Made by a program: the position numbers and the translations under genes. From Mesorhabditis belari (lineage: Eukaryota; Nematoda; Chromadorea; Rhabditida; Rhabditidae), in NCBI GenBank assembly GCA_958450365.1, contig CAUEEP010000757.1, forward strand, positions 1,545,501-1,609,500: 64,000 nucleotides of DNA, written 5' to 3'. The notes beneath the pieces are model-generated. The model was not told the origin of the DNA, did no database searches, and saw only the letters and a program-made list of their open reading frames with translations. Below are positions 12,090 to 25,100 of this stretch, in pieces; the first letter of the stretch is position 1, and the number at the start of each line of letters is the position of its first letter.

Positions 12090-12095
12090 AATAAA
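12090..12095 (+). terminator. poly(A) signal of sphingomyelinase B
   Basis: AATAAA located 50 bases after the stop codon at 12040. Confidence 0.6.
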
Positions 12096-12341
12096 AGTTC
12101 TTCTGTTAATTAAAAAAAAATCACAAAATCAACGAGTAACTGTAGTTTACCTTTTAAGATGGATCTGTCGCTTTCTGCTTACGTTTTCACAAAGCTTTAT
12201 CACAAAGCTCACTTTGCAAAGTGCAAGAATCAAAATGAAAACTGAATTATGGCTCTTGTATTCTTTATATAAACTGCTTGACTCAAGAAAACTGAATTGA
12301 ACTTAAATATCATCACTTGTTTTTGCGATTTGTTCACTGAG

Positions 12342-12513
12342 TATTCTGAACTACGCAACAATGCAACTATTGAAGCAGAAGATCGTTTAATTTCGGATTT
12401 GTCCAATTCAACTCACAATCGTTATAAAGTTATGGCTAAAACAGGAAACTCTAAATGTTATTTCCCTGAAAAACTTCCTGATTCAATCACCTGTCCATTC
12501 AATCACCAAGAAA
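12342..12513 (+). CDS. possible internal exon of an unrecognised gene
   Basis: An open stretch of about 57 codons lies between an acceptor-like ttcactgag and a good donor (aaa|gtgagtcc). The peptide contains NSKCYFPEKLPDSITCPF and two N-glycosylation-type sites (NAT, NST), as in secreted or ectodomain segments. No confident partner exons were found on either side. It may be a relic or a chance frame. Confidence 0.22.
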
Positions 12514-13544
12514 GTGAGTCCGTTACTCTATACATCTACTATTATAATTCTCGCATCTAAATAGTAAGCTGTTACAGCAAATTAAGTTATAATCTATACA
12601 TTCTACCTATATAAATGACTTTACAAGGAGATTTATGGCAGGTTTGACTCAAAAAATCGATATGTTTTCTGGGGGAACCGGGCTGTGATCGAAGCGAGTT
12701 TTTGGCGAAGAGAAAAAGAGAGAAAATGGGGAAAAGAGAGGGAAAAGAGAAAGAAAAACGGAGAAAAATCCCCTCGCGCACAGTCACCAGGAAAGAAACG
12801 TCGCTTTTCCCATTTATGCACTCCGATCCACACTTATTGACCAAATCAGGTGCTGTTTTTAGATTGATTTCAACTTTCCTTAACTATATTTAATAATTTA
12901 CCGTTTTTCAACTGTTTTAGTCATTTTCTAGTGAAGCCATTGATTCAAAAACCTTTTTTTTTTGACAAATCTCACAACATTGTTTCATCCTTTGGAGCAG
13001 TTTTGTGAGCTTATTCTTTGAGCGTTTTTCAAAATAAGATTTCGGCTATATTTTTACACTTTACAATCTAAATTATTCAAAATATCTGTTTACCTTTGCG
13101 AAAACTTCCCCTCTTTTTAGTAAGTTCCAATTTTCACTTCCACACCTGAAATTTCTCCGTTTACTTGATAAAAAGAAGAGGAAAATTCACTTAGCCTTTT
13201 AAAAAAATCTAATAACTTTGAATAATCAATCAAATTAATTCCTAATCAGCTTTCATTCAATAAATTATTCTTCAATTATTAACCTCCTACAGTCAACCAT
13301 CAACGAAACAATCAATTGTCAGTCAATAGTCAAGCCAATTCTTTCGATGAATCAAACCAATTACCAGAAACCAGTAATTAACAGATTTAACCAGATTAAT
13401 TAATCAATCCATTAACTAATCAATCCATTAACTAATCAATATCAATATTATTTATCAATCATTAATTTGCGTTTCTCTTTCTTCTTTTTGATTACCTATC
13501 TATTCCATTTTCTTCATCCAAACTCTAAATTTCTCCAATTTCAG
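12514..13544. other. intergenic, no gene seen
   Basis: Contains a purine-rich tract around 12700-12760 (gagaaaaagagagaaaatgg type), an AT-rich stretch, and a short tandem repeat of about 16 bp (taatcaatccattaac) at roughly 13400-13440. The purine tract yields open frames on both strands, which I regard as compositional. Confidence 0.5.
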
Positions 13545-13547
13545 ATA

Positions 13548-13937
13548 ATGGCTCGAGGTCATCAAAAAGAGCTCTCCCAACAGAGAAACGCGAAGAAAGC
13601 ATCCGATGCAAAGAAAGCCGCGGACCAAGTCAGAAACAGTCAGCGCAAGCCGCTTTGAAATTCAAATGTACCGTTTGCATGGTATGTTAATTTTATGTGA
13701 TTTAGTGAGAAAACAACCGATTTGCACGAAACTTGCATTTTGAAACTCGTACATTTTCAAATATTTCCAGTTATTCATCAGTGTTGGCAAAAAATCAAAA
13801 ATAGATTCAGCATTGATACTAATTACTAAAAGAAAACTCATTTCCAGGCTCAAATGCCCGATCCGATCACTTACAAGGATCATTTCCAATCAAAACACCC
13901 GAAAAACGATCTCCCAGCCGAACTACAAGGTGTATAA
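13548..13937 (+). CDS. small ZNF706-like C2H2 zinc-finger protein, apparent frameshift
   Basis: Exon 1 starts MARGHQKELSQQRNAKK, the basic N-terminus of the ZNF706/SERF-related family, just after an acceptor (tttcag, 13544) that may be a trans-splice or 5' UTR splice site. Exon 2, 13848-13937, gives AQMPDPITYKDHFQSKHPKN and stops at TAA 13935-13937. The finger reads CTVC, then HFQSKH. Exon 1 ends at 13681 (tgcatg|gtatgt). The ATG frame hits TGA at 13656-13658, while the finger frame (QAALKFKCTVCM) is offset, so about one base appears to be missing between 13625 and 13645. This is either a sequence error or a real mutation. The expected full length is about 75 residues. The molecular role of the family is poorly defined. 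Confidence 0.75.
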
Positions 13938-14147
13938 GTTGATAAATTTCTTGTTTTTTGTTGTATATATCATTTTTACAATATTTATTCACCGTTTTTG
14001 ATAAATCATGATCAAGGAATGCAAAGTGCAAATCAAGTTTTGTTAAAAAAAAAGAAATCCCGCTAGCTTGGAATCATTTTGCATGAAAAAATCAGACTTT
14101 TTGGACTAGGAGAAATAATATGCAAATAAAATTGAAGATAATTTCAT

Positions 14148-16729
14148 TTATTGGGCATTCAAATTCACTTTCGGCACCTCCATTTGAGAGACAATATCGT
14201 AAACAGAAGCTCGATTTCTCATATTGTTCACTCGTCCCAAAATGGCGGCCATTTGTTTTTGGAAATCGTCATCCTCTTGCTGATTCGTTTGCATTCGCTG
14301 AAAATCGGTTAGTTAGAAAAGATTACTTTAGGGATATTAGAGATGACGATAGCTTCATAGATTTTGATGTTAATTTCTGCTTTTGGACCTAGACTTAGAC
14401 TTGGACATGGAAGAAATCCTTCAGATAAAACTTTCTACTGATCCAAATTAATTGAAAATTCTAAATTCAAACCTCGTGGAAACTTCTGCGTCTTTTCTCC
14501 CTTTCCGCTTTTTGATGTTCAAGGGTTTCCATCATTTTCTCGTTATGTTTCTTCAAGCGTTCTTCTACTTTTCCCATGTAATCGTTCAAATGATCTAATT
14601 GAGTGTCGAGTTTTCGGATCTCTGAAATTTACCGTTTTTGCTGAAGGTTTCAGACTTCTGTTTGAATTTAGCTTCTGAATAGAACTTTTTATTATATAAT
14701 TTTCTATAAAATGGCTTAATTTTGGATAAAAATTCATCTTGATCTTACGAAAACAAGTCACGGGATCTTTCTTGCTTATATATTAGTATGAGTCAGTGTT
14801 CGACATTGAAAAGAGAAGGGACATTTTTCAGCCAAAGGGGTGCGGTCAATGGATAAAAAGAGATGGGAAAAGGACGAGATTTTGATGAGAATTTTGAGGT
14901 TATGAACACAAGATACTGCCGGTCTAATGAAATACTATAACGCAATTTATGGCTAATGAACGATTCTGTGATGGTTTTTTAACGGGAAGTGGTTAGCGTT
15001 TCTTTTGCCTTAACTATTGTCTACCGTTTCGAACCCTTTAGAAACAGTGACGATTTTCTGGGAAACCATCACTGAATCATTTCAGATACGCAAGAATTAC
15101 AACTTTAAAAAGTTATCAGTACCAGCTACAATTCACTGCTTTAGCTTAGAGCCCGATTTAATATCACAGATACATCTGAACCAATACAATTATTTTTAAG
15201 CCATTCATTGTCATCTCTTTCACCCATAGGTACTTTTGAAGTTTTTTGGAGTCATTCAAAACTGGCTACGTCACAAAACCAATTCAAAGCCCTTAACTGC
15301 CTTGGCAATAAATCAATCGCAAAGTTTTAAAGTCACAAACACTTTAATGGCTTTTTTTTGAAATCGATCCAGTTCATATCGATCCAACTTTATGTTTTCA
15401 TTGAAAATTATCTGATTTTAGTGCAAGATTGTATCATCTCGTGAATCAAGAAAAGAAAAAACCCTGGATAAACCAGTTATTCTTGAGGAGAGATTGTTTT
15501 TGATAGGATCTCGTCTTTTTTTTTGCTTCGTTTTTGCCTACTTGAACAGACAATGGAATTTGTTTGGCAAACATCGATCCCCCATCGACTGATCTTTTAT
15601 GTATCCTACCGGTTGCCCCCTCACTTTTTAAAGGCTTACCGGGCCAGCCCCCTCACCCCACAGACTCCCGAAAAAAAAGTTAATCCGATAAAAAAACAAA
15701 CGTTCGTTTTGAAATTCTCCTGGGAAAAAGTTAGTGAAAAGCGTAAAAAGCTTCCGTTTTTTCAATTTTAGTGAAAAATCGACGTTTTTTCCGGTGATAA
15801 TGCGTTTATTCGATTATCGAAAGGTCAGTTTGGAAAGTTTGTAAACTTTTACTTTTGAAAATTTGGGGATTTGTTAATGATTGTTCGGAAATTCTTCCGA
15901 TAAAGTCTATTTTCTCTTTAAATCTATCCATCAATGTTTCCTCCTTTATCCTCCATTTATCTTTCGGCGATTTCCCCAGACAAAACATAGACCTTTCAAA
16001 ACATTTAGCACTCAACATTTCGGTATATAAACCCTCCGATGCTTTAATAAATATTCTACCTTGAACCAAGGGATATGGACACAACCTAACCCAACAATGA
16101 TGATTAAAGGATATTTGTAACTAACCGGTTATACTTTCCAAAGCAACTTATCTCTTAGCTCAATTCTTTAAATTACTCTTTTGTTTTAGTTGTAATTGGG
16201 TTGCATTAATTGCAAGTTAGAGTTTTGAAACGAACCCTCAGTTTCTTCGGAACATTCACCCTCTTGAAGCACCTCGAGACCTCGGGAAAGGGCTTGATGA
16301 GCGGCTCCAATCGGCATTTCTTCAAGTTTCTCTAACTGAAAAAAATTTCAATGAGAAAACTTTCTAATGACAGTTTTAAAATTGTTTCCGATAAAGTCAC
16401 AATAAAAAAGTGCATCTATTACGAGTGAGAAAAAGTGCAATCAATATTGTTTGAGATACTTGAGATTAAGAGAATAGAAAATAAGTAAATTGATTAGATA
16501 GCTATCAGCTGCATCACTAAAGATCTAAGAAAAGAAAAGAAAGGTGGCTCCTCTCTGGACGTACCTTGGGCTCGGTGGGCGGAGCGATTGTAGTCGGCGT
16601 TGGCTGTGAAGGACGAGCGTTGCGCATGCGAACGACCACCGGTGGAGGAGACGGAGAAGAAGGAGAAGACTCCTCTTGTTGTCTCTCTTTTATCTCTCCT
16701 CCATTCGCTTGTTCTGCATCAACCGCCAT
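14148..16729 (-). CDS. short coiled-coil protein (possibly BBLN/UPF0184-like)
   Basis: Four exons on the minus strand: 16729-16565, 16335-16236, 14621-14473, 14297-14148; phases join to 187 residues. The N-terminus is acidic and Pro/Ser-rich (ESSPSSPSPPPVVVRMRNA). The middle has an amphipathic helix, then a heptad-type coiled coil (IRKLDTQLDHLNDYMGKVEE) followed by a very charged segment (KAEREKRRRSF). The C-terminus reads RVNNMRNRASVYDIV. The LD-x-LD-x-L...E-x-L spacing recalls bublin coiled-coil proteins, which are linked to intermediate filaments in nematodes, but I could not confirm this. The intron 14622-16235 is 1.6 kb. No paralogue in the window. Confidence 0.75.
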
Positions 16730-19700
16730 CTTTTTTTCTCTAAAGTTCCATCTCTCATCATCAGGACATTACCGGGTAATGAGGAAAAGAACTGGTGAAG
16801 AAACTGAATAGGAAAAAAAGGAAAGATAATAGAGAACTGTTTGAATGGATGACGCATAGGAAAAAGGTGGGGTAAGAGGAGAAGTTTTTGGGGAACACCG
16901 ATTTTAGGTGTGGCTCTAATGAGTAAAAGGAGAAGCGATAAATTAGTGGTTTTTCAAGCTCATTAAGAGCGGCTAGTTGGGTAGATAACAATTCTATCAA
17001 TAATCTTGTCTTTTATTTCAAAAATTCGCAAACCTTGCTCTGAATCTAGCTTAATTTTGATTGGAAATCTTAAAAATCTTATAAAACTGAAACAAGAAAA
17101 CACTAAACGTAAGCAAAAAAGGTATTCAATCAACTTTAAGTTAGCTCGAGGCTGAACTGCTTGATTGACTTGATTTCTGTAGTAAATCTCGTTATTTGGC
17201 ATTTCTCTCAACTGGGCAATGGTTTAAAACGGGGCATGGCTACTATAACCCATAACTAAAATAGTAGAAGCTTCAGTAATCTAATTAGTTTTTACCGTTG
17301 TTTGCAACTATAAATAAGTCCAAAAATCATGAATTCAGTCTATTGTTGCTATTGAATTTTTCTATTAAATTTTTTGAAAAAACAATGCTTAAAAGTTTTA
17401 GCACTCATTTCTTTTTTTTCCCTCTTGAGAATCTCTCAAAATTTTAGCATCTTTTATTTTCAAGAAATGCTAGGGCTAGCCATAGAAGTAAGGCAAAACC
17501 AACAAATGTCTCTCTTTTTTTTTTCCTTTCTTGAGATGAGAGCTGCTTTTTTCTTCTGTATTCATGTATCGAGGGGAAAAGAGAGATCTCCCATTTTTGG
17601 ATAGAGAAAAACGATGGGAAAGTGTTTACTTTTGCTTGAATACTTGCTTGAGATATAAAGAAGGGTTTCTCCCTTCCATTTCCCTATAAATGATCAGAAA
17701 AAGTACAATAAACTTTCTTTATAATCTTCGTAAGGGGAAAGGATTTCTTTTGTAATTCTTTAGATAGAGTACCATGTGATTATGATACTTAAAATTGGTG
17801 GGCATGAAAGAAGTCAATGATTTTCTTACGCGTCCTGGACAAAGTAGCAAAAAAATAGCTAAACCTTTTAACTAAACTGCTTCCCACTTCTCAAAAAACT
17901 TTCTATTAGGAATGAAGTTACCGTATTCGAGTTAATGCCAAAATTGTACCGTACTCTGAAGCCTTGGATTTGGTGAGCGACTGAAGAAGTTTAGGATTAC
18001 TTTTTATCGAATTAGTTAAACTTCTAGAGTCAGTTAGTTTAAAGCATGACCCTTATGACTCATTCAAGTCTAGCAATCTCTTCGAGAACCTTTTACCAAG
18101 ATTTGACCACACGAACTTTCTTCTCTGGAGAGAAATCTGGTCCATGAATCAAATTTTATGAGATGTGCACATGAAATCAAGGTCAAAACGCGAGACTTAC
18201 AAGGGAAAAACTTGCAAAAAACGGCTAAGGGAAGGGAAAAGAGTGAAAAGTTGAGAAGGGATTGAAATAATTGACAAATTTGTACTACTTCGTTAGCTTC
18301 AAAATCAAGGAATACAATTGTTTCTGAACGAAACATTATAGCAAAGCTTAGATTTAGATTTTTCTACTTTTTTCTAGTTTTAATCAAAGTCAGAATGCAA
18401 TCATCCATTAAAAGCTCATTTTAAAGTACAGAGTTGGGTAAAATTAATAAGAGTTCTTTGTTGTAACTTTGCAGCCAGCCAACTTAACCGTATAACTTTT
18501 CCATGGTATAAATTGAATCATTCCTTAACCTATTGGGAGATTACTGAAACGAAAAAATCCGTTAGTTTTTCTTTCGAATCACAAAGCATCGGGTAAAATT
18601 GATCCTGGCGCGGAGCTTTATTTTCCCCCTTTTCAGCGCTTTTTTTGGTACCTGAACTACTTGGAAAAACAAGATTAAGACTAGAAAAGTGTTACTACTT
18701 TTTTCGACGATAATTAAGAGTTTATAGAAAAAGAAATATAGAAGTTTTATCAAATGAAGAACATTCGAATAAGTTTCTTGTCCGGGTAATTTTGCTCAAG
18801 CCTGTAAATTCAAAAGTATTATTCGTTAGCTTGAGCTGAATGTATCGATAAATTTTGCACGTTTAATTGGAAGAATAATCGATTGGTTAGCCAACAAAAG
18901 CTCAAATCAACCCACAAAAAGTAATAGAAAAATTGAATCCGTTCAAAAATTTTGATTTAATTGGAATTCTGAATTGAAAGCGGTCGCCAGGCAGGCGAAA
19001 ACTATTGATCAGCTGTGAAAAAGCAATAGGACGATTATGAAATTCATAGAATGAAAGCGTTTTGAAAAGTAGTCAAAAATGTGTGGGGGGAAAGTGAGTG
19101 AAAGTGGAGGGAAAGTATGGATAGTGGGGGAATTGTATACAGAAAGGTGAGAAGAAGTGAGAAGAGCGGGAGAAGGTAGAGGAAGGGGTACCCAAAGACC
19201 GATTTCGGCCATGTAGCTACACATAACCGGAATTTTTTTCGCACACTCTCCCCTTTCTCGATCTCTTTTCCTATTCTATGATCTCAATTCTCCATTTTCT
19301 GCCCTCTTTTTTCCCCTTTCCTGAACTGAATAGGACCCCATTATACAGATGACGGCAATGGTTAGGCATTATTGACAGCTAGGGATTGATTGAAAATAGG
19401 AAATTCAGTTTGTAGACTAGATTACTGATACATGGATTAACTACAAGTACTTCGAATTGCACTGAAACACTTAGAATATCACAGGATCAGGTCCAGATCT
19501 TAACAGCTGAAACTGTACTATATTTTTGTTAAAAAAACGTGAAAAAAACGAACTTCTTAGGACAGAAAAGCTCTAATTTTGCTTATGCAATCATCAAATT
19601 AGTTATTAGATAAATCTAACTGCTGAATAAATCTAACATTGTTTAATTCAAAAACTGACTAGTATTGCAATATGAAAGCCAAATTGAAATCGATACTTTC

Positions 19701-22185
19701 TGTTGCCTTTCGGGCAAAAATGCAGAGTAGCTGAAAACTCGCACACACAAAACCACACCCAACAGAAAGGGGAATAGAGGAAAAAACAGAGAAAGAGACT
19801 CAATGTCATTTAAGTTTTTACTGATTGAAATGACAAGTAGGTTTTTCTAAGTAGGATTTAAGTGATTGATGGTGGAAATGAATGACCTGAGACTGCTGAG
19901 AATTTATAGACTGCTAGATTTTGAGCAAAATAGAACGCCAAAGATTTATAATTTGTTGGGATTTTAAGAATAGTAGATTCTTCTTGAAACTAGAGTGCCG
20001 TTGTTACGAAAAGTTTGCTTTTCAATTTTACTAGTAGTGATGAAATCTTTATAGGAACTTAAACCTACCCTTTAGCGGCTAAAACTCTTGGCTGACTCCA
20101 ATTACTTGGTCTAGAGTTAACCAAGATTGAAAATCTATATCAACTCGTAGTATAACAAAGCCTAGCTCAGATATTTCCATCAAAGAACACAGTAAGTCAT
20201 TATCTACAACAGTAATCTTGTCGTAAGTTCATTTTCTACAGTAATCGTGATTCCTGATCACTGTAGTTTTTTTAATTATTAGATTATTCTAGTTTTTCTG
20301 GACAAGATTTGAAAAAGATGCTTTGGTCAAAAGAGGAACACTATCTGAGCTAATTAAACAAAGAAAGCATAACAAAAGAAAGATCAAAGCTAAGATAAAA
20401 CGAGCGTTACTTTATTCACGAGCTTTGAAATTGAGTTGAGCAAAACTCTGAATCCAATACATGAGTCAGACACTTTAACAAGTGGGGTGGGGGTTTGAAG
20501 AAGTGAATTTTCCTCCCATTTACAGGCTGTCAAAGGGTCTCGGGTTCTCGTTTTCACCGAACACACCCTTCATCCCCTTTCCCCTTGTCCATTTTCAATT
20601 TCCCTGTTCTTTCTTAGGCCCAAAACTCCTTCGACAAAACCCACTCATACACCCACAATTCTCTAGGAACCGGCAGCAAAAACACGATTTTTTTTGTGGA
20701 ACGACGCAGCCACTTTCCCCATTCGCTATTGAACAAATTTTGAGTCGACAAAAGTGAGTCAATCTTTGCGCAAGATCATCGATTTCGCAAGAGAAACTTG
20801 AAAATTTGGATATAAATGGGATTTTGTCTTTATAAACAGATCACGAATCCATGCATAACATACAAATTTTACCTCCAAATGCAACACAATTGATAGAAAG
20901 TATTGAAGAGACAGAGAAAAAGATGAAAAAGACAAGGATTTGGATTTTAAGTTTAGTTTTAACAGTTAACAGTCAAAAGTTAACAGCAAAAAAAAGAACA
21001 GAAAGCTAAACCTGTTCTCAAAAAAAATGACCGTTTATCAAATAATGGAAAGCAAATACATAAGAAAAATGAAATTATGAAAAACCTTTAAAAATGTTCT
21101 TTTCTAGAATATTGTTAAAGATTATAGAAAAATTGAAAAACTCTAAAGCACACGCTCTTGCCACACTTGAAACCATCAACCCATTGTGTGTCTTTTGTGT
21201 GAATCGAGAGCTGAAATGATGTGATGGAAAAGCTGAAAAAAGTACACAGGTCACAATGAGGGGGTGGGAAAGGGATTTATTCAGGGAAAGCAAAATATTC
21301 CGGTTCAACCGCTTTCTCACTGAACTTCTTCCCAAAGATAATCCTATTGCCCCGTCTAAACAAAGCTTCTTTAACAAACCTGGAACTTGATTCAAAGATC
21401 CAGCTCAACAAAATGCTTTCAGAAAGCGATATCATTGCATTCTGTTCCAATAGTTAGATGCTATATTGCACGTCTTACTCAAAATCGAAGTCTCAAAGTT
21501 GGCTGACCTAAAACTGTAGTCATTTCACAAGGTTTATAACGGCTGGTGGAAAGACGGTAAATTGTGTTAGATCTACAAAATTCTCAATGAGAGATCCGAC
21601 TAGTTTTAGTTTAAAATTAGATCTAAATTTGTCCAGGATAACTTTATCTAAAGTTTAGGGAAATTTAAGCAAGTCTTAAATGCATTGACATTAAAATAAG
21701 CAGAATTCCATAGGGTTTCTAAGTCTTATAAATCCTGTTTTAAAAAAAGCTGAAGAAACAGTAGCCACTAGACTTTAAAAACTAATCTTAGCAAGTCGAA
21801 ACTTTGATCAAACTGAACTCAAAGAATTTCTCGGTCTAGGTGAGCAAAAACAGAAAAAAGTGCTGAAAATGATTGCAAGACGAGCGAAAATCTCGATGGG
21901 GAAGGGGTTGCTTGGGGATTATGCGTGCGTCGGAAGGAAGAAATCGGGAACAAGTTGAGAAAAGGAAAAAAATAGAAAAGAAGTGAATCGTTGACAGAAA
22001 AGATCACGCTTCTTTTGCACTTCTTTTGTTGAATGGACAAAAATCAGTTAAAAATACTTTTTGATTCAATTCAAGAAGATTTATTGATACATTTACAACA
22101 AACTTCATCAAAATCTAAACCCTGACAATAAGTAGTGAAAGCAATAACCGTTTTTGTACATAATTTTTGATGAACTTTTCTATTT
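16730..22185. other. 5.4-kb region without a recognisable gene
   Basis: Read on both strands. There are only short frames that lack family motifs, and no set of splice sites that keeps an open frame. Several tracts show strand asymmetry: purine-rich around 16770-16900 and 19080-19180, pyrimidine-rich around 19240-19330. The second tract also resembles a promoter-type CT-rich region. A frame at 20482-20757 ends at a good donor (caaaa|gtgagtc) and could be a 5' UTR exon. Otherwise I see nothing. Confidence 0.5.
22080..22085 (-). terminator. poly(A) signal of the P450 gene
   Basis: tttatt on the + strand reads AATAAA on the minus strand, about 100 bases after the P450 stop codon at 22186. Confidence 0.45.
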
Positions 22186-25100
22186 TCACAGCATTTCCCG
22201 TTTCTTCAAATATAATGTGACCGATTCGGGCGAAAGAGTGAAATTCCCGATCAACTTCAGCTTTTTCTGAAACGTTTTTCTTTTGACAATAACGATATTT
22301 AGAGAGAATTGGCAATTTATCATTTTAATCTTTAATTTTAATCATAGTACACAGAAAATCTTTCACGCTTTTTGATAAGATGTAAAGATATTCAATCTTT
22401 ACGCTTTAATACCTTACATTCTAGCGTAATGAGAGAAAAGGTTGGTACTTTACGGTATCTTTAAGGAAATCTTTTCTTAGCTGTTGATCACTTAGACCCT
22501 ACCTCAGTTTCTGGACCGGCAGAGATGATGAAATTCCGGAATAAATGTGCAAGAGCCATCTTTTCCTCCATCAAAGCCAGCCGCATTCCAATGCATTGTC
22601 GTGGACCAGCTCCGAACGGAAACCATGCGAGTTGATGTCTCGGTTTACCCTCTTCCCATCTAGATTTTTGATTTGTTTGACTTGGTAATTGGAAAAGAAA
22701 ATCAATCTACTGTATTGTAATTTTAAAATATTACAATTCTGTCGGTTTTTGTGTGTCTATTACCATATTTTTGCTTCACCAGAGGGAAAAGTATCGTAAT
22801 AGGAGTAAATTGGGGATGAGAGAGACGGGGAATAGTCAGTTTTTTTAAAATTCTTATATTTTTAATGTTAAGTCTGCGAATTTTTGAAATTGAATGAACC
22901 GACAGGAGTTTTTGGCGAGAATGAGGAGAGGAGAGCTTTCGTATGCAAATGTTCAAATGTTAATTGTCAAGATTAATGCAAATTTTAGTAGCAAATGCAC
23001 AGCTGGTGTTTACATAATTTCTAGTCCATTGAATCGTGTGTAACATGTCATAACTGAAAAAAAGCACCAAGGATTACGCTATAAGCTAATTCCGTACCGA
23101 TCTAATTGAGGCTTTTTATTCAAAATTAACCAACTCAACTTTAATTTAGCAAAACGAACCTCTCTGGCACAAATTCCTTAGCATCGTCTCCCCAAATCTC
23201 TTTGCTATAGTGGACACTCCACGAGTCGGCCCACAGGATTGTGCCCTAAACTTTTCAGAGTTTCAAAGCCAATAGAAATCTCTAGAATCACCTTATGAAC
23301 TGAATTCTCAATCTAGACTCACTTTTTCAATCTCCATATCTCCTAAAGTAGTCGTTTCCATGCATGTCCGTGCGTTAGCACTGAAACTTTATGTATCCGA
23401 ATTTAAAGTCAAATCAATAATTTTACAAATAAGCAAAACTATACCCACAATGCACCCAGTGGATACATTCTCAACGCCTCTTTGATCACACAATCCATAT
23501 AGTTGAGCTTTGTCAGCTGCTCGTACGTTAAATCCTCATCATCTCCACAAACGGAATCCAATTCCTCTAACAATTTCTCAAGTTTATCGGGATTCTGTGC
23601 CAAGAGATGAGTGACATAAGCAAGCGAGTTGGCTGTTGTGTCAAAGCCGGCCAAGAGGAAAACAAAGCATTGGGCGACGATTTCTTCAGTAGATAGTTTC
23701 TTTTCCACCTAAACTTTTTGAGTTTTATGGTACAACTTTTGAATCTCATCAATCTATGCATAGTTCACCTTTAGTTTTATTTTTCTCCATAGTTTACCTT
23801 GATCTGTTGTCGATCAATCGACTCTCCATTCAAATCTACATCAGCTTCGGCTTCCAGGAAAAGATCGATGAAATCGTTCAACTCGGGTGTCTCACCTTTT
23901 TGTCGACATTCGTCCTGAAATCATTTTTCGATAATTTCTCCAATAGTCTGATCTAATTTGAAACAAAATATAATGGTTTTTTGCAATTGAATCCACCAAC
24001 CCTTCTTCGTTTCCTTTCCTCCACAGTGTCCTCAATCATCTTGAAGATTTTCGGGAATTGTCGACCCCGAAGTTTTGCTGTCGCCATGAAAAGCTTTCCC
24101 AACAACGGCAGGAAAAGAGGCACCGCACATGTCCAATAGTTCACTTTGTCATCGATTCGTCGAATAAAAGTCTGAACTACAATTTTCTTCGTTTTCTTTA
24201 AGATCTCACATTGATCAACCACTCAGTGGCCGGATTTTCAAACTGTCTTGTCCCTTCTTGACCCATTGCAACACGAGCGATCACGTCAAGAGTATACTCT
24301 TGGAAATATCTGAAATTTTAAAATGAATGGCTTATTTAATCCATTACTGATGAATGTTGAAGCCTTTTCCAGAATCCGCGTTTTTGCTCATGAACTTTAC
24401 CATGACTTTGGCTGAGTCTTCAACGGTGTGGCGCATCTGAAATAGAATTTTAAAGATAAAAATTTACAGGTGCTTTTATAAGTTCAACCATTCTCATCCA
24501 AAACCCAACCTTTTTAAGTGAATTGACAGAGAATGAGGGATTCGTGAGGAGTCTTAATCGCTTCCACCGTTGCCCTCTCGCATTAAACACGTGAACTCGG
24601 GGATCCGTATCAGGATTTGGAGTCAATGGGAAAAGCTGAAATTAGATTTTAGAATTATAGGGTGTTATAGGGTAACCGAGTCTGGCATCAGTTTGAGTCT
24701 GGCAAAATTTTCTCGTTGATTCTTCAAGGCTCATCGTGGTGTCAGCATTGGTTTTGCCCAAGGCGCCACCCAATAACACAAAGTTGTTTTTTTGAAAATT
24801 TTACGAGTTGGTTGCAGATTGCGGGTCATCTGTTGGTTGCAGATCTGAAATCCATACGTGAAATCGGACCTTTGCTTTTCTCTATAAAAACAAAAAGTGA
24901 ATAGATTTATGGTGAAATAAAGAAAATCAAAAGTCCGCTTTCACATATGGACTATACATGGACTTTAGACCTGCAACCAACAGATGACCCTCTTACTCAT
25001 AAAATTTTCAAAAAAACAACTTTGTGTTATTGGGTGGCGCCTTGGGCAAAACCAATGCTGACACCAGCCTTAAAAAATCAACGAGAAAATTTTGCCAGAC

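Noticed and set aside
12587..12893. Frames on both strands at 12.6-12.9 kb
   Set aside because: They arise from a purine-rich low-complexity tract (gagaaaaagagag), which is open on both strands by composition.
15806..16084. 92-codon minus-strand frame inside the coiled-coil gene
   Set aside because: It lies within the intron 14622-16235, has no family motif, and including it would break the phase-consistent four-exon model.
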